This document shows, piece by piece, positions 54,277 to 64,000 of a stretch of DNA of 64,000 bases. Position 1 is the stretch's first letter, and each line of letters opens with the position of its first letter. Source of the DNA: Limnephilus marmoratus. Its lineage: Eukaryota; Arthropoda; Insecta; Trichoptera; Limnephilidae. Under the pieces are notes generated by a model. That model was not told the origin of the DNA, made no database searches, and saw only the letters and a program-made list of their open reading frames with translations. The DNA is taken from contig OU862913.1 in assembly GCA_917880885.1 (NCBI GenBank), positions 24,871,286-24,935,285 on the forward strand, given 5' to 3'. Position numbers and translations under genes: made by a program.

Positions 54277-54945
54277 ATGGCTACGAGCGCATCATCCGGG
54301 TCGTCTCGGGATGAAAGACGTCTCAAACGTTTAAATGCTAAACTAGCAGCTAGCTTTGCGAGCTTACAGTCGGTGTATGACAAGATAAGGAAAGCTTCGG
54401 AAAGCATTTACGATCGCCAATCTTTTTTATCAGGCGCAACTACTGTTGAAAAAATTCGTTCTGAATTTATAACAATTTTAGATGAAAAGGTGGATTGCGA
54501 ACTGGAATTGAATCCGGAAGCAATCGCTGAATATACTCAATTAAATGCATTTGAAGAACTCTTCGGTGTTATTAAATATACAGAAGCAAATATGCTGTCG
54601 AATCCGGTTGCAAAACCTCGCAAGGAACATGTGGAATTTAATCCCGATGAAAACCTGAAAATACTAGGACTTCATTGGATACCCGCTTCTGATCATTTCG
54701 TATTTGTCGTACACACCGACGAAAGAACTTGTACTAAACGAAATATTCTCTCGACGATTGCTCGTCTTTGGGATTTGATGGGTTTCGCCGCACCAGTTGT
54801 ATTATTGGCTAAGCTGATAATTAAATCTCTATGGGAGTATAACCTGGATTGGGATGATACTCCTCCTGAAACAGTTGTCACACTTTGGCGACAGTTTAAA
54901 AAAGAATTGCCATTACTGCAATCTATTAAAATTCCTCGTTTTTTT
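54277..54945 (+). pseudogene. BEL/Pao gag start fused in frame to late RT
   Basis: From the ATG at 54277 (MATSASSGSSRDERR) about 105 residues resemble the N-terminus of Pao gag (coiled-coil-like, LNAKLAASFASLQSVYDK). At about 54600 the sequence jumps to the end of a Pao-type RT (FNPDENLKILGLHWIP, STIARLWDLMGFAAP, LLAKLIIKSLWEYNLDWD). The jump keeps the frame. The rest of gag, the protease and the RT core are deleted. The frame then slips at a T8 run (54938-54946); a stop follows at 55044 in the old frame. Confidence 0.8.
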
Positions 54946-54946
54946 A

Positions 54947-57019
54947 GGAATCGAACCCCAGTGTATATTAACGCTTATCGGGTTTTCAGACGCGAGCGCA
55001 TTTGGAGGTGTTATTTACCTACATGTTTACTGTCCGAATACTGATAAAACCACAATTAATTTATTATGTGCTAAATCCAAGGTCGCTCCGGCTAAGACGA
55101 TTTCACTTGCGCGATTAGAACTATGTGGAGCGCTAGTACTTGCACGATTAATGCATACGGTCAGTAATACCTACACATCAAATTCGAAAGCTCATACGAC
55201 TTTAGCTTTTTGCGACAGCACGGTTGCTCTAGCATGGATAAATTCACCGCCCGCAAAATGGCAGACTTTCGTTGCCAACCGTGTCTCACAAATACAAAAC
55301 CATCTGGGGGCTGAATGCTTCCATTATATAAAAGGACAAGACAATCCCGCCGACTGCTTGTCGCGGGGTCTTACGCCCGCTCAACTAATCGACCATCCGT
55401 TATGGTTTAAAGGCCCCGTCTTTGCCCAATTACCTAAAAGTGATTGGCCTTTACAACGTTTTAATACGAAATCTGTGACTGATCCTCCCGAACGGAAAAC
55501 AAAAATTTTGATGTCCGTTCAAGACATTAACTGCCTCAAAACAATTGCTCCTCCGTTATTGTGTGCACTAGCCTCTCGTGTTAGCTCATGGCCGAAATTA
55601 CTCCGAATAGTAATTTATGTTCTTCGTTTTATCAAGAAATTACCAAGAGCGTTCGAATTAAGCCATATCTTAGCTGCAGAAACCGCTGTTATTAAATCTA
55701 TACAGGAAGAACACTTCTCCGAAGATATAAAGGCAGTCAAAGATGGGAAGAAGGTTCGGCGAGCGATCGTAAAACTGAATCCGTTTATCCATGACGGAAT
55801 TCTAAGGGTAGGAGGCAGATTGCGAAACGCAGAAACAGAATTTGACAGTCGGCATCCAATTCTATTACCCGCTCGTGATCATGTAGTCAATCTAATAATA
55901 GACTACTATCACATCAGAAACCTACATACAGGTCCTACGTTACTGATGTCGCTGCTAAGACAGAGATTTTGGATACTTTCTTCGCGCAATTTGGTTCGGA
56001 AACGTGTGCATCAGTGCAATACTTGCTTCAAAGTCAATCCCAAACCGCAATTCCCAATAATGGGAGATTTACCCGCATGCCGCGTCCGCGAAGCTAAGGC
56101 TTTTCTTCACACAGGGGTTGACTACGCGGGCCCGCTTCAAATAATTCCTTATAGACGTTGGGGGGTGCGAAGTCAAAAGGCATACATTTGCTTATTTATT
56201 TGCTTGGTGACCCGCGCAGTTCATATTGAACTCGCTTCAGATCTTTCCACCGAAGTCTTCCTCAACGCTTTTAAGCGTTTACTTGCTCGTCGAGGTCCTG
56301 TGAGTATAATGTACTCCGATAACGGAACGAACTTTGTGGGAGCTAAATCCCATTTACGGTCTTTATTTGAACTTATAGAGTCACCCAATTACAAAAAGGA
56401 ATTCTCAGACAATCTGTTGGAGAATCGAATTGAATGGAAGATGAATCCACCGCAAGCTCCTCACTTTGGTGGGATCTGGGAAAGTAACATTAAATGCCTG
56501 AAAGGTTATTTAAATAAAATAGTAGGCACCTCTCTACTGACGTATGAAGAGATGCAAACAGTGCTTTCTCAGATTGAAGCAATTCTAAATTCACGCCCGC
56601 TATCTGTACTTAGCGTGAACGACGTTTCGGCTCCATTGCCGCTAACCCCCGCGCATTTTTTAACGCTCACTCCCTTAAAATCTTTACCCGCTGCTGATTT
56701 GTCAGACGAGCCAGTCAACTTGGTACAACGCAAACATCTTGTGGATCGTCTTGTTCAGACATTCTGGAACCGATGGCGAATTGAGTATTTGAATACTTTG
56801 CAAACTCGCCAGAAATGGAATACAAATGCGAATCCGGTAACGACAGGCACGGTAGTAATGATTAAGAGTGACAACATCGCGCCACTTCAATGGCCTATTG
56901 GGGTAATAGTCAATGTCTACCCCGGGGCAGATGGGGTGATCCGCGTTGCGGATGTTAAAACTAACTCCGGAATATACCGCAGGGCAGTCGTTAAACTCTG
57001 TTCCTTACCGTCACAATAG
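54947..57019 (+). pseudogene. BEL/Pao pol: RNase H and integrase
   Basis: Open from the T-run to the stop at 57019. RNase H-like part: GFSDASAFGGVIYL, LARLELCGALVLARL, FCDSTVALAWI, IKGQDNPADCLSRGL. Integrase: zinc-binding CNTCFK region, then the DDE core with HTGVDYAGPL, YSDNGTNFVGA and PHFGGIWESNIK, and a C-terminal basic domain. The catalytic residues look intact, but the protein has no start, RT or protease of its own, so the copy is non-autonomous. Confidence 0.85.
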
Positions 57020-57374
57020 ATTTAACCACATCTTTGAAGTTAATTCATAATACTTTTATTCTTAAAATTCAATTAGGTTAGTTTCACTGTTAAATAGATA
57101 CCAACCCTACTTCTAGTTTTATCTACCGCATATTATCACATTAACATATCATATTATTACGTTTCAATGTTTTATTTTTTAATTTTTTCTTGCTATATCG
57201 GTCAATTTGACCATTTGGTAAAGCATTTATATAACTTACATAAATATTTTTATAACTTTTACATAATTAATTGCATTCTACCGCGTGTTACAATTTTGTT
57301 TGCGCATTGAAACGTATTGGCACTCTTTTGGTTTGTGGAAGTGGATTCTTTCATCCCCTTCCAGGCGGGGGGCA

Positions 57375-57847
57375 TGGTTACGCACATACTAATACCTACT
57401 CATACACACACCAGCATAGCACTCACATACATACTATCACTGCTTGGACTTGGTATTAATTATTGTTGCAAGTCCTTTTGTCCTACCTTTTCCCCCCTCG
57501 CTTACCCACAATCTTAACCAGTCTGCAATAAACTCCCGCTGCATATAGCCATCACTGTGCTCTGCGCTCTGCTCACGAGAAATCCGCTCAAAAATAACTG
57601 CCGTGTACTATAAAATAACGAACATTTACGCCTATTGTGATTGTGCCTCTTGGATGGGAAAGGAATCTTACAAGTGCATTGCCAGCCTACAAGTGCTTTA
57701 CCCTTTTCCGGTGAGTCCTCTCCTTCCTATGGAACATGTATTTTATCATTTTTTAAGCAGTGATTAGTAACACAAAAATCAAGGTCCTTCGCCAGTCATT
57801 CATTTTACAAAACACAAAATCACTCTCACAACATAAATAATCATACA
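57375..57847 (+). repeat. 3' LTR of BEL/Pao element
   Basis: Same 473-bp length and sequence as 52985-53457 in every stretch I compared. Confidence 0.95.
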
Positions 57848-59607
57848 TTCTTCGTGAACCTTGTATTATAATCATGTTCTACTTTCCTCTTATAATTAGA
57901 CTCAGACATATGCTGAATCAATATTTTGTACCATAATAAGGCCTGCACCGGTAATATTGTTAAATTCCCATACAACAATGATATGTTTCGTCTCTGTGAA
58001 AAAATATGTTTTTGAACTAATAACTTAACCATAGAATTTTGTACTGATTGTAGGTAGCTCAAATTAGTCTTGCAAGAGTGTCCCCAAGTTGTTAATCCAT
58101 ACCGTAAAGTTGATTCTGCGAGTGATAAGTAAATGATTTTTAAAATATTCACCGGAACGAAACATTTCAGTTTGTACAGCCTACCCACTATCGCTCTCAG
58201 CCGTTTACAAATTTTGTTTATTTGTACATCCCATTTAAAATTACAATCAACAGTCACTCCCAAATAAACATATTCATTTACAAGTTCAATACTATCACAC
58301 ATACAGGGCTGCAAAATGTTTTGATGAATACATGTAAAGTCATGAGATATTATTTTAGGCGTTTTCTGAGATGAAGCATGTGGAGGTCGTATGTGCATCA
58401 ATTTTGTTTTTTTTGTATTAATGATTAGACCTGCGTCATGTGACCATTTTATAAGAGACGTAAAGTCATGTTGCATACATTTAATTGCAATGGATAATTG
58501 TTCATCAGATATGACAAGAGCAGTGTCGTCAGCATATACAAAGTGTTTTACATATTTAAATAGTTTTTTCATTATTGATACAAATATAATATAGAGGGTT
58601 GGACCCAAAATTGACCCCTGCGGGACTCCAGCACTAATTTTTTTCCTCCCACTCATTTTATCTAATATTTTTACACAGATATGTCTATTAAATAAATAAT
58701 TTTTAAATAAATTAAGTAGGCTTCCCCTAATTCCAATTGCTTCTAAGATTTTTAATAATTTTTGTTGGTCAATTGTATCAAACGCTTTGGAGTTATCGAT
58801 AAATAGTACTAAAACATGTCTTTTATGGTTTAATTCATTATTAATATAATTTGAAAAATCCTGTAATAAATTCTCTGTACTTTTTTTCTTCTGAAAGCCA
58901 TATTGTTTTTGGTCTATAATACCAAATTTTTCTAAGTATTTATTTAATTTTAAGGAAATATATTTTTCAAAAATTTTTTCAAGCGCAGGCAAGATACTGA
59001 TAGGTCGATAGTTTCCTATTTCTGAGTGCTTTCCTCCTTTGTATATAGGTCTAATAATAGCACATTTAAGATCATTAGGCAATTCAGCCTCTATAATAAG
59101 TCTATTAACTAAGTGCGTTATAACGGGTCCTAAAATATCTATATGTCTTTTTATGTCGTACATTCTTATGTTGTCCATTCCCAAGGATTTTGAATTTTTC
59201 ATTTTTTTAACAATATTTTTTATCTCAGTGAGAGTTGCCTTTGGTAAATACATACTATGAGGTAATTCTACTTGATTAACATTGGATGCTTCAAAATCAC
59301 ATCTGTGCAACATTTGGCCTATACTATCTGAGAAATAATTTACATATTGGTTTGTTACACTCTCCACTGTCTGATCCTTTAACACATATCGTGAGATGAC
59401 TTCATCACAATTACTTTTAGTTTTTCGTCCCAACATTTTGTTTATTTCATCCCAGGTTTGTTTAGTATTATTAAAACTACATTTGAATTTATCTTTAAAA
59501 AAACAATTTTTTCTCTTAGTAATTAATTTGTTGACATTATTTCGCATGGACCTGTATTCATTTTCATAAATTTTATTAAGAGGAGAATTTTTCCACTTTC
59601 GAAACAA
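57848..59607 (-). pseudogene. LINE ORF2 reverse transcriptase, main part
   Basis: RT blocks: KNSKSLGMDNIRMYDIKRH, CAIIRPIYKGGKHSEIGNYR, QYGFQKKKSTENLL, LFIDNSKAFDTIDQ, AGVPQGSILGPTLY and catalytic YADDTALV. The tail has YVYLGVTVDCNFKWD and STLRYGLTTWGHSC. The frame is continuous here. It is separated from the endonuclease ORF by a one-base slip in an A-run near 59607 and cut at its 3' end by the BEL/Pao insertion. Confidence 0.9.
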
Positions 59608-60653
59608 TAAATCCCTTTTTTTATTAACTCTAAAATATCAGTAGTTATCCATTTTTTTATTGCATGGGGTCTTTTGGTTGGTTTTTCAAAAAATGACACA
59701 GTGCTTTTTTCATACAAATTAATGAAATTATTTTTAATTTGTTGATACAAAGTATTACTTTTTTGTTCATTAAGTAAAGAATTCCAGTCTATTTCTCGTA
59801 TGTGATTATCAATATGTTTTTGGGACAAAATAGTTATCTTCCTCATTTTTTTTAGTGGTTCTTTTTGCACATCATATTTAATATTAACCGCTGTCATATA
59901 ATGATCTGCTATGGAAATCTCACATACACACGCTGATAGCGAGTCCACTTGTTTAAGCCCGTTACTGTACCTAACATATATATGATCTATGCATGATTGT
60001 GTTATGCGCCCGCATACAATTGCTTCCCTCGTCACACCGTCTATGCATTTGATCAAATAATTGCTTGCAAGAATATTTTCATATGAATTTACTATAGGAT
60101 CATGAAAATCCATCAAGTTTATATTAGTGTCCCCAAAGAGCAAAACATTGTCTCGGGGACCTATGAAATCCGTCAGAATAGATTCAATTTCCCGAATAAA
60201 CGATAGTTTGTTAAGATTCGGTGGTCGATATATAGCTAATATACTCAAACTTTGTTTATTTGGAAGAGTGATTACACCAAAAACATTTTCAAAAAAATTT
60301 GATTCTAGTGGTAATTGTTTAAATACCATATTGTTCCGTATATATAGCGATATTCCCCCACCCGATTTGTTCTTACGACAATAGTTGTAATTTGAATAGC
60401 CCGGAATTTCATACATATTAATTAGGTCAGCTTGTATATTTGTTTCGCTTATCATTAAAATGTCTATGCGCTCCCAACAACTTCTTAAATAAACATGCAA
60501 AACATCCCAATTCTTACATAATGATCTGATATTTACATGAATACAAATTAATTCCCCCATATCACTTTTTTTAATATTTATCCACTGATGGAGATCGTTA
60601 GTTCTTAAAAATTCTACTTCATTATCTTCTTCCAGGTAATTACTTAAAGCCAT
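59608..60653 (-). pseudogene. LINE ORF2 endonuclease domain
   Basis: ORF2 starts at the ATG at 60653 (MALSNYLEEDNEVEF). The APE-type endonuclease follows: VNIRSL, LMISETNI, GGGISLYIRN, LAIYRPPN, LLFGDTNINL, SCIDHIYVR and IADHYMTA hold the expected Asn, Glu, Asp-x-Asn and Asp-His motifs. The domain would nick target DNA for reverse transcription. A frameshift in the A-run near 59607 separates it from the RT. Confidence 0.9.
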
Positions 60654-60658
60654 ATTTT

Positions 60659-61075
60659 TTACATAATTAGTTCACATTCTGTTCGTATCCTATTCATTTG
60701 ATAATTTAATACAACAACTCTGGTTACTATACCTGAGTATTTATTTGAGTAATGATTGATAAGTAGGTTTACATATATCATTATTATATTTCTTTCAATT
60801 TGAATGCAGTTTGTAAGAAATAATGGGTAATCTAAAATATTAACAATAATGAATTCGGTCAGAATTAATACTGCAACTCCGCTATTATTATTTTTGTTTA
60901 TAGTTGTCTGAATATATTTAAAATAAGAGCGCTGCCGTTGATAAGCATTCGTCAGTGACTCATAATTTGTAAATGTCTTGTTTAACACTATGCGGCCCGG
61001 CTGCATTTTAAAATTATTGATTTTAATTAAAATAGTAAATTTATTCTGCATTGTAATCAATTTTTTGTTTGGCAA
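60659..61075 (-). CDS. 138-codon ORF between LINE ORF1 and ORF2
   Basis: This intact ORF overlaps the last 35 bases of ORF1 in another frame and stops five bases before the ORF2 ATG. The product is basic and Ile/Asn-rich with hydrophobic stretches and no recognised domain. It may be a spacer ORF by chance or a third LINE protein; the context suggests linked translation but proves nothing. Confidence 0.3.
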   Translation of the reverse strand: MPNKKLITMQNKFTILIKINNFKMQPGRIVLNKTFTNYESLTNAYQRQRSYFKYIQTTINKNNNSGVAVLILTEFIIVNILDYPLFLTNCIQIERNIIMIYVNLLINHYSNKYSGIVTRVVVLNYQMNRIRTECELIM

Positions 61076-62078
61076 CTTTTAACATATAATTTCTAAACTT
61101 ACAGGCTGTACTATTTGGTAGGTGATCCGTAGGGAATTTTTTTTGTTTCTTTTGATTAGAATCCCAGCAGTTGGCACATTTGGGGGGACAATCCAGAGAT
61201 TTACATTCCCGGTATTGGTGGTCTCCGGCGCAGTGCATACATCTTGGATTCTTCATTTTGTCTAGGCATTTATGTGCAGTATGGCCAAATCTTAAACAAT
61301 GGTAGCACAGGGTTAAAGGGTTGCAATCTTCAACATATATCCTCAAGAATCCTAAGTTGACACGTTTTTTCCTTATAAGGTAATTTCTCATGTTTCCATT
61401 TGTTTCGACAATTATATTGTGGGATTTATTTCTTTTGTTGTCGGTGATAGCTTTCACCTGAAATATATCAGGATTTTGATCAGTCATTATTTTAATGTCT
61501 TCATTTTGGAGTATTAAGTCTGTTAAAAATTCTTCTTTTGTGTAATTTGTTTGTATTCCTTTAAATATTACACATGGTTTTTTTCTTTGTATTTCTTCTG
61601 CCGTGATGTCTTTTTTTGATATTTTGTTGATTTCATTTTTCAGTTTGGTTGCATCTTCTTTTTTAGGTTAAGTTATAATTAATCGGTTGTTAGTAATTTT
61701 TTTCATACTGTTTACTCCGATGCCCAGAGCAGATATTTTTATTTTATTCTGTATTGTTTCCTTAAGTTGATCTTGATTTTGGTTCGTATTTAATGATGTT
61801 ATTATAATTGGGAAGTTTCTTTCTTCAGTCTCAATTTCTTGATGATAATTGGTTTTTAATGCAGACGCGTACGTCACTCTTTCATTTTTATTTAATATCA
61901 GTTTATTTTGTAGCTCAATTATTTTCTCTTGCAATTGAAGTTTTTCCTTGCACCATATTTCTTCTAGTTGGCTTATATCTTGTTCTATGATTAATCTCTG
62001 CTTCGCCTCTTTGATGCTTGAGCATTTTTTAATTTCAGATTTAATAGAGTCAATTAGTTCTTGTACGTTCCGGTCCAT
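61041..62078 (-). pseudogene. LINE ORF1 (gag-like, CCHC zinc knuckles), one stop
   Basis: From the ATG at 62078 (MDRNVQELIDSIKSEIKK) a coiled-coil region leads into a gag/RRM-like part. An in-frame TAA at 61668-61670 interrupts it; the frame continues unchanged through PKKEDATKLK to MTDQNPDIFQVKAITD and CCHC knuckles (CYHCLRFGHTAHKC, CMHCAGDHQYREC, CANC). It would bind LINE RNA in a ribonucleoprotein particle. About 345 codons, one nonsense change. Confidence 0.85.
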
Positions 62079-62281
62079 AATGAGTTATTATGCGAGCTGT
62101 CTGGCGAATAAAAACGTCAGTCAGCCTGCTAGGTTTATAACAATAATTTGTTTAACTGCTTGGCACTGTACTTAGGTGGTTACTGTATTTCTGTGCGTGC
62201 GGTCTGCACGGCGACAGAAACTGAATTGTATTATATGTTATCATATTAAATTAAATAATTAAAAAAAAAAAACTTTGGTTT

Positions 62282-62420
62282 CATAAATGTGTACATTTTA
62301 ATTATTGTGTGGTTAACTTTTAGATTTCAATATAAAGCGTTTGTCTTCTCTTTCCAATACCGTTTATATTATACTTCTCACTATGATAGTAATAACGACT
62401 CCGATTTCTATGAGACTTAT
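62282..62420 (+). repeat. Copy of a segment found upstream of the lipase-NACHT gene
   Basis: gtgtacattttaattattgtgtggttaacttttagatttcaatataaagcg is about 80% identical to 30868-30920, and the similarity runs on through the ttctcactat block. Confidence 0.6.
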
Positions 62421-62529
62421 GTGAGCTGGGACAAATATGGTCTCCTCTGATTAAACTCAAAAATAATAAAACTTGATAAATTTGCTTTTGTGAACTTGAC
62501 AAGGCTAAAGGACGTTTTTTTTTAAATTT

Positions 62530-62670
62530 ACAGTATCATCAGGAGGTGACAAAGGAAGCAGAGATCACCCACAGGTTAGACGGGCTGATGACCTAAAGAG
62601 AACTGCTGACTTTCGATGGGTGAGGGCGCTAGAATCGGCAAAGCAGAAGGCATTCAAAGGAACTTTTTAA
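62530..62670 (+). pseudogene. Small LINE tail remnant
   Basis: The frame GSRDHPQVRRADDLKRTADFRWVRALESAKQ resembles the conserved ...R-x-RGRP-x-x-RW-x-DD-x-x-x-x-AG-x-x-W-x-x-x-A-x-DR tail of R1/RTE-type polyproteins. It is very short and degraded. Confidence 0.4.
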
Positions 62671-62749
62671 TAATAATCAACCTTATCAATGGCGTGGAAT
62701 CATACACATCAATAAATTTTATAAAAAAGTGTTAAAAATCTCCCGTCAG

Positions 62750-63120
62750 ATATTAAACTAGCATTTTACACTAATAATAGGATAGGCAAGCTTTTAATGA
62801 ACGGTAAGGACAAGGATTATAGTCTATCTTACTCAATGTATTCACTCCAATGCAGCGATTGCCCCATTTTTTATATAGGCAAAACAGCACGCAACATAAA
62901 CACCCGTGTCAATGAACATCTTAGATGTTTACACAGCTCTGGATTTTCGGAATTTGCGAACCTCTTGATCGAAAAAGATCATAAATTTGATAAAAACTCA
63001 GGCGCTACCCTTATTCATAAAAACAATATCGGTATAAGGTTGGACAATTTGGAGGCACTTTGACTAAGGAAAGTCATAAACACTAGTAGTAAGGTAATTA
63101 ATAACCAACTAAATTTAAAT
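62750..63120 (+). pseudogene. Penelope-like element, GIY-YIG endonuclease fragment
   Basis: The frame MNGKDKDYSLSYSMYSLQC, then SDCPIFYIGKTARNINTRV and NEHL matches the GIY-YIG endonuclease that follows the RT in Penelope-like elements (MY-x-L-x-C-x-x-C-x-x-x-YIG-K-T-x-R-x-x-x-x-R-x-x-EH). Upstream, frames with LAFYTNNRIGKLL continue the RT-endonuclease linker after a frameshift. The RT itself is missing. Confidence 0.8.
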
Positions 63121-63124
63121 AAAA

Positions 63125-63394
63125 GTCCCATACTAAGATAGTTCCCTAGCGTAGGGAGTGTGACGAACCCATCGCTCAGGGAGTGGAAACACAAACCTGC
63201 AATAGTCATCCCAAGCCAAGGTGTGAGCTACCGTGCTCAGGCTGAATGTCCTGGGGAATAGTGTCACGAACGGTGCCTCCGAGAAACAAGGTCGCATCTC
63301 GGAGTATTTAGACCTCACTCCAGCACTCAGGGCTCTGCTGGAGTGGACCTTCTATTTCCCTGGTAACTCATGGGACAAAAAAAAATTGGACCAT
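63125..63394. other. No gene recognised
   Basis: GC-richer than its surroundings. It contains similar phrases in both orientations (cctagcgtagggagtgtgacgaacc, gaatagtgtcacgaacgg), perhaps a repeat end. Confidence 0.35.
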
Positions 63395-63935
63395 TCGAAA
63401 ACAAGGGGCGTTTTGGGAACCTAGGAGTGATGAGGTCACTTCTGTGGATTTCCTTCCTGGGGCCGTAAGAGGAACCAAGAGGAGAAACCGTGGAGAGGTG
63501 AGCTGAGGCCACCTCCATGAACTCTTCCCTTGTGGGGCCTTCAAGGAACCAAGGGGAAGGACACCCTTCCATCGCGGGGCCTTTGTGGAACCAAGGAGGA
63601 GTAAAATGGAGAGATCATGTTCTCTTCCCATGTGGGGCCTTCGAGGAACCATGCAGGAGTGAAGAGAAGGAATGAGGCCATCTTGGTGTACTCTTCCTCT
63701 GTGGGGCCTATAAGGAACCAAGGAGGAGAGATGAAGTTCTCTTCCCTCCCGGGGCCCTCAGGGAACCGAGGTGAAGTAGACTTTTCCCTTGTGGAGCCTT
63801 TAGGAAACCAAGGGGAGGTGAACTCTCCGTCGTGGAGCCTTCGGGGAACTAAGGAGTGGAGAGGAAAGATGAAGCTCTCTTCCGTCGTGGGGCCTTCAGG
63901 GAACCAAGGAGAAGTGAAAAGGGGAAATGAGACAG
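63395..63935. repeat. Minisatellite with TGGGGCCTTC..GGAACCAAGG core
   Basis: About ten imperfect units of 45-65 bp, each with tcttcccttgtggggccttcaaggaaccaaggaggag-like sequence. Units vary in length and are not multiples of three, so the minus-strand FPEGPTREE-type ORFs are by-products. Confidence 0.85.
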
Positions 63936-63944
63936 GGCCCCTTA

Positions 63945-64000
63945 GCATGGTCGATCGATATAGTCGGTCACATATAGCATGGTCGATCGAAAATGTCGGT
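63945..64000. repeat. Short duplicated AGCATGGTCGATCGA motif at the window end
   Basis: tagcatggtcgatcgatatagtcggt is followed by tagcatggtcgatcgaaaatgtcggt; this may be the start of a tandem array that continues outside the window. Confidence 0.7.

Larger units (their letters stand above)
52985..57847 (+). mobile_element. BEL/Pao LTR retrotransposon, internally deleted
   Basis: Two 473-bp LTRs (TG...CA) flank a gag start and a pol lacking protease and most of the RT. The TTCTT target duplication is exact (52980-52984 and 57848-57852). I see no difference between the LTRs in the stretches compared, so the insertion looks recent. It sits inside the LINE RT ORF in opposite orientation. Confidence 0.95.
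52661..62225 (-). mobile_element. Nearly full-length LINE, split by a BEL/Pao element
   Basis: On the minus strand it has a 5' UTR (about 62225-62079), ORF1 (62078-61041), a middle ORF (61075-60659), ORF2 endonuclease (60653) and RT, a 3' UTR and an A-rich tail (the T-run at 52661-52685). Without the BEL/Pao element it is about 4.7 kb. Lesions are one stop in ORF1, one frameshift in ORF2 and the LTR-element insertion in the RT tail. The jockey-like order (CCHC gag, endonuclease, RT) is clear. Confidence 0.9.

Noticed and set aside
63327..63948. Minus-strand ORFs with FPEGPTREE-type repeats
   Set aside because: Minisatellite by-products; the frame changes from unit to unit.

Overview
The window is eukaryotic and most likely from an insect. 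It is AT-rich, its genes have spliceosomal introns, and it is packed with LINEs, tRNA-derived SINEs, hAT, pogo and Helitron-like elements, a BEL/Pao LTR retrotransposon and a Penelope-like remnant. The short GGTACCTACC-type motifs and Helitron-like 3' ends such as GGGTCAGCTAGT recall sternorrhynchan Hemiptera such as aphids, but I cannot name the species. No rRNA, CRISPR or operon is present.

Four host loci can be supported. (1) A minus-strand gene spans 8474 to 1114. Its four phase-compatible exons encode a Myb/SANT-like DNA-binding domain and a C-terminal BESS-like motif; the first exon was not found. (2) A plus-strand gene at 22748-24737 has two coding exons and encodes a 309-residue protein with eight C2H2 zinc fingers. 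(3) A plus-strand gene at 31372-37755 encodes a large STAND-type protein: class-3 lipase, long linker, NACHT NTPase and ankyrin repeats. A LINE has inserted in the ankyrin part. This is the most interesting locus, because the layout (enzyme effector, NTPase switch, repeat sensor) is that of NLR-type innate immune receptors. (4) A minus-strand ORF at 38462-38803 consists of 18-residue Cys-rich units separated by Lys-Arg. It may be a repeat peptide precursor or only a minisatellite.

Layout: 1-9.7 kb holds the Myb/BESS gene with a LINE, a foldback element, a hAT MITE and twin TIR elements in and around its introns. 9.7-17.9 kb is repeats only, including two Helitron-like elements with internal minisatellites. 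18.2-21.3 kb has a hAT element with a perfect 8-bp target duplication and a second TIR element. 21.5-25 kb is the zinc-finger gene. 25-31 kb is repeats. 31.3-38 kb is the lipase-NACHT-ankyrin gene. 38.3-40.3 kb has the Cys-rich array and a palindrome of tRNA-like arms split by a pogo-like transposon. 40.7-43.7 kb is a 5'-truncated LINE. 44.6-47.3 kb holds two abutting Helitron-like elements, one carrying a GGGAGA hexamer satellite of about 1.5 kb. 48.5-52.4 kb has small repeats. 52.7-62.2 kb is a nearly full-length LINE with a BEL/Pao element inserted in its reverse-transcriptase ORF. The last 1.8 kb holds a Penelope GIY-YIG fragment and a minisatellite.

The host genes show no functional linkage. 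The window reads as a repeat-rich region in which successive insertions can be dated by nesting.
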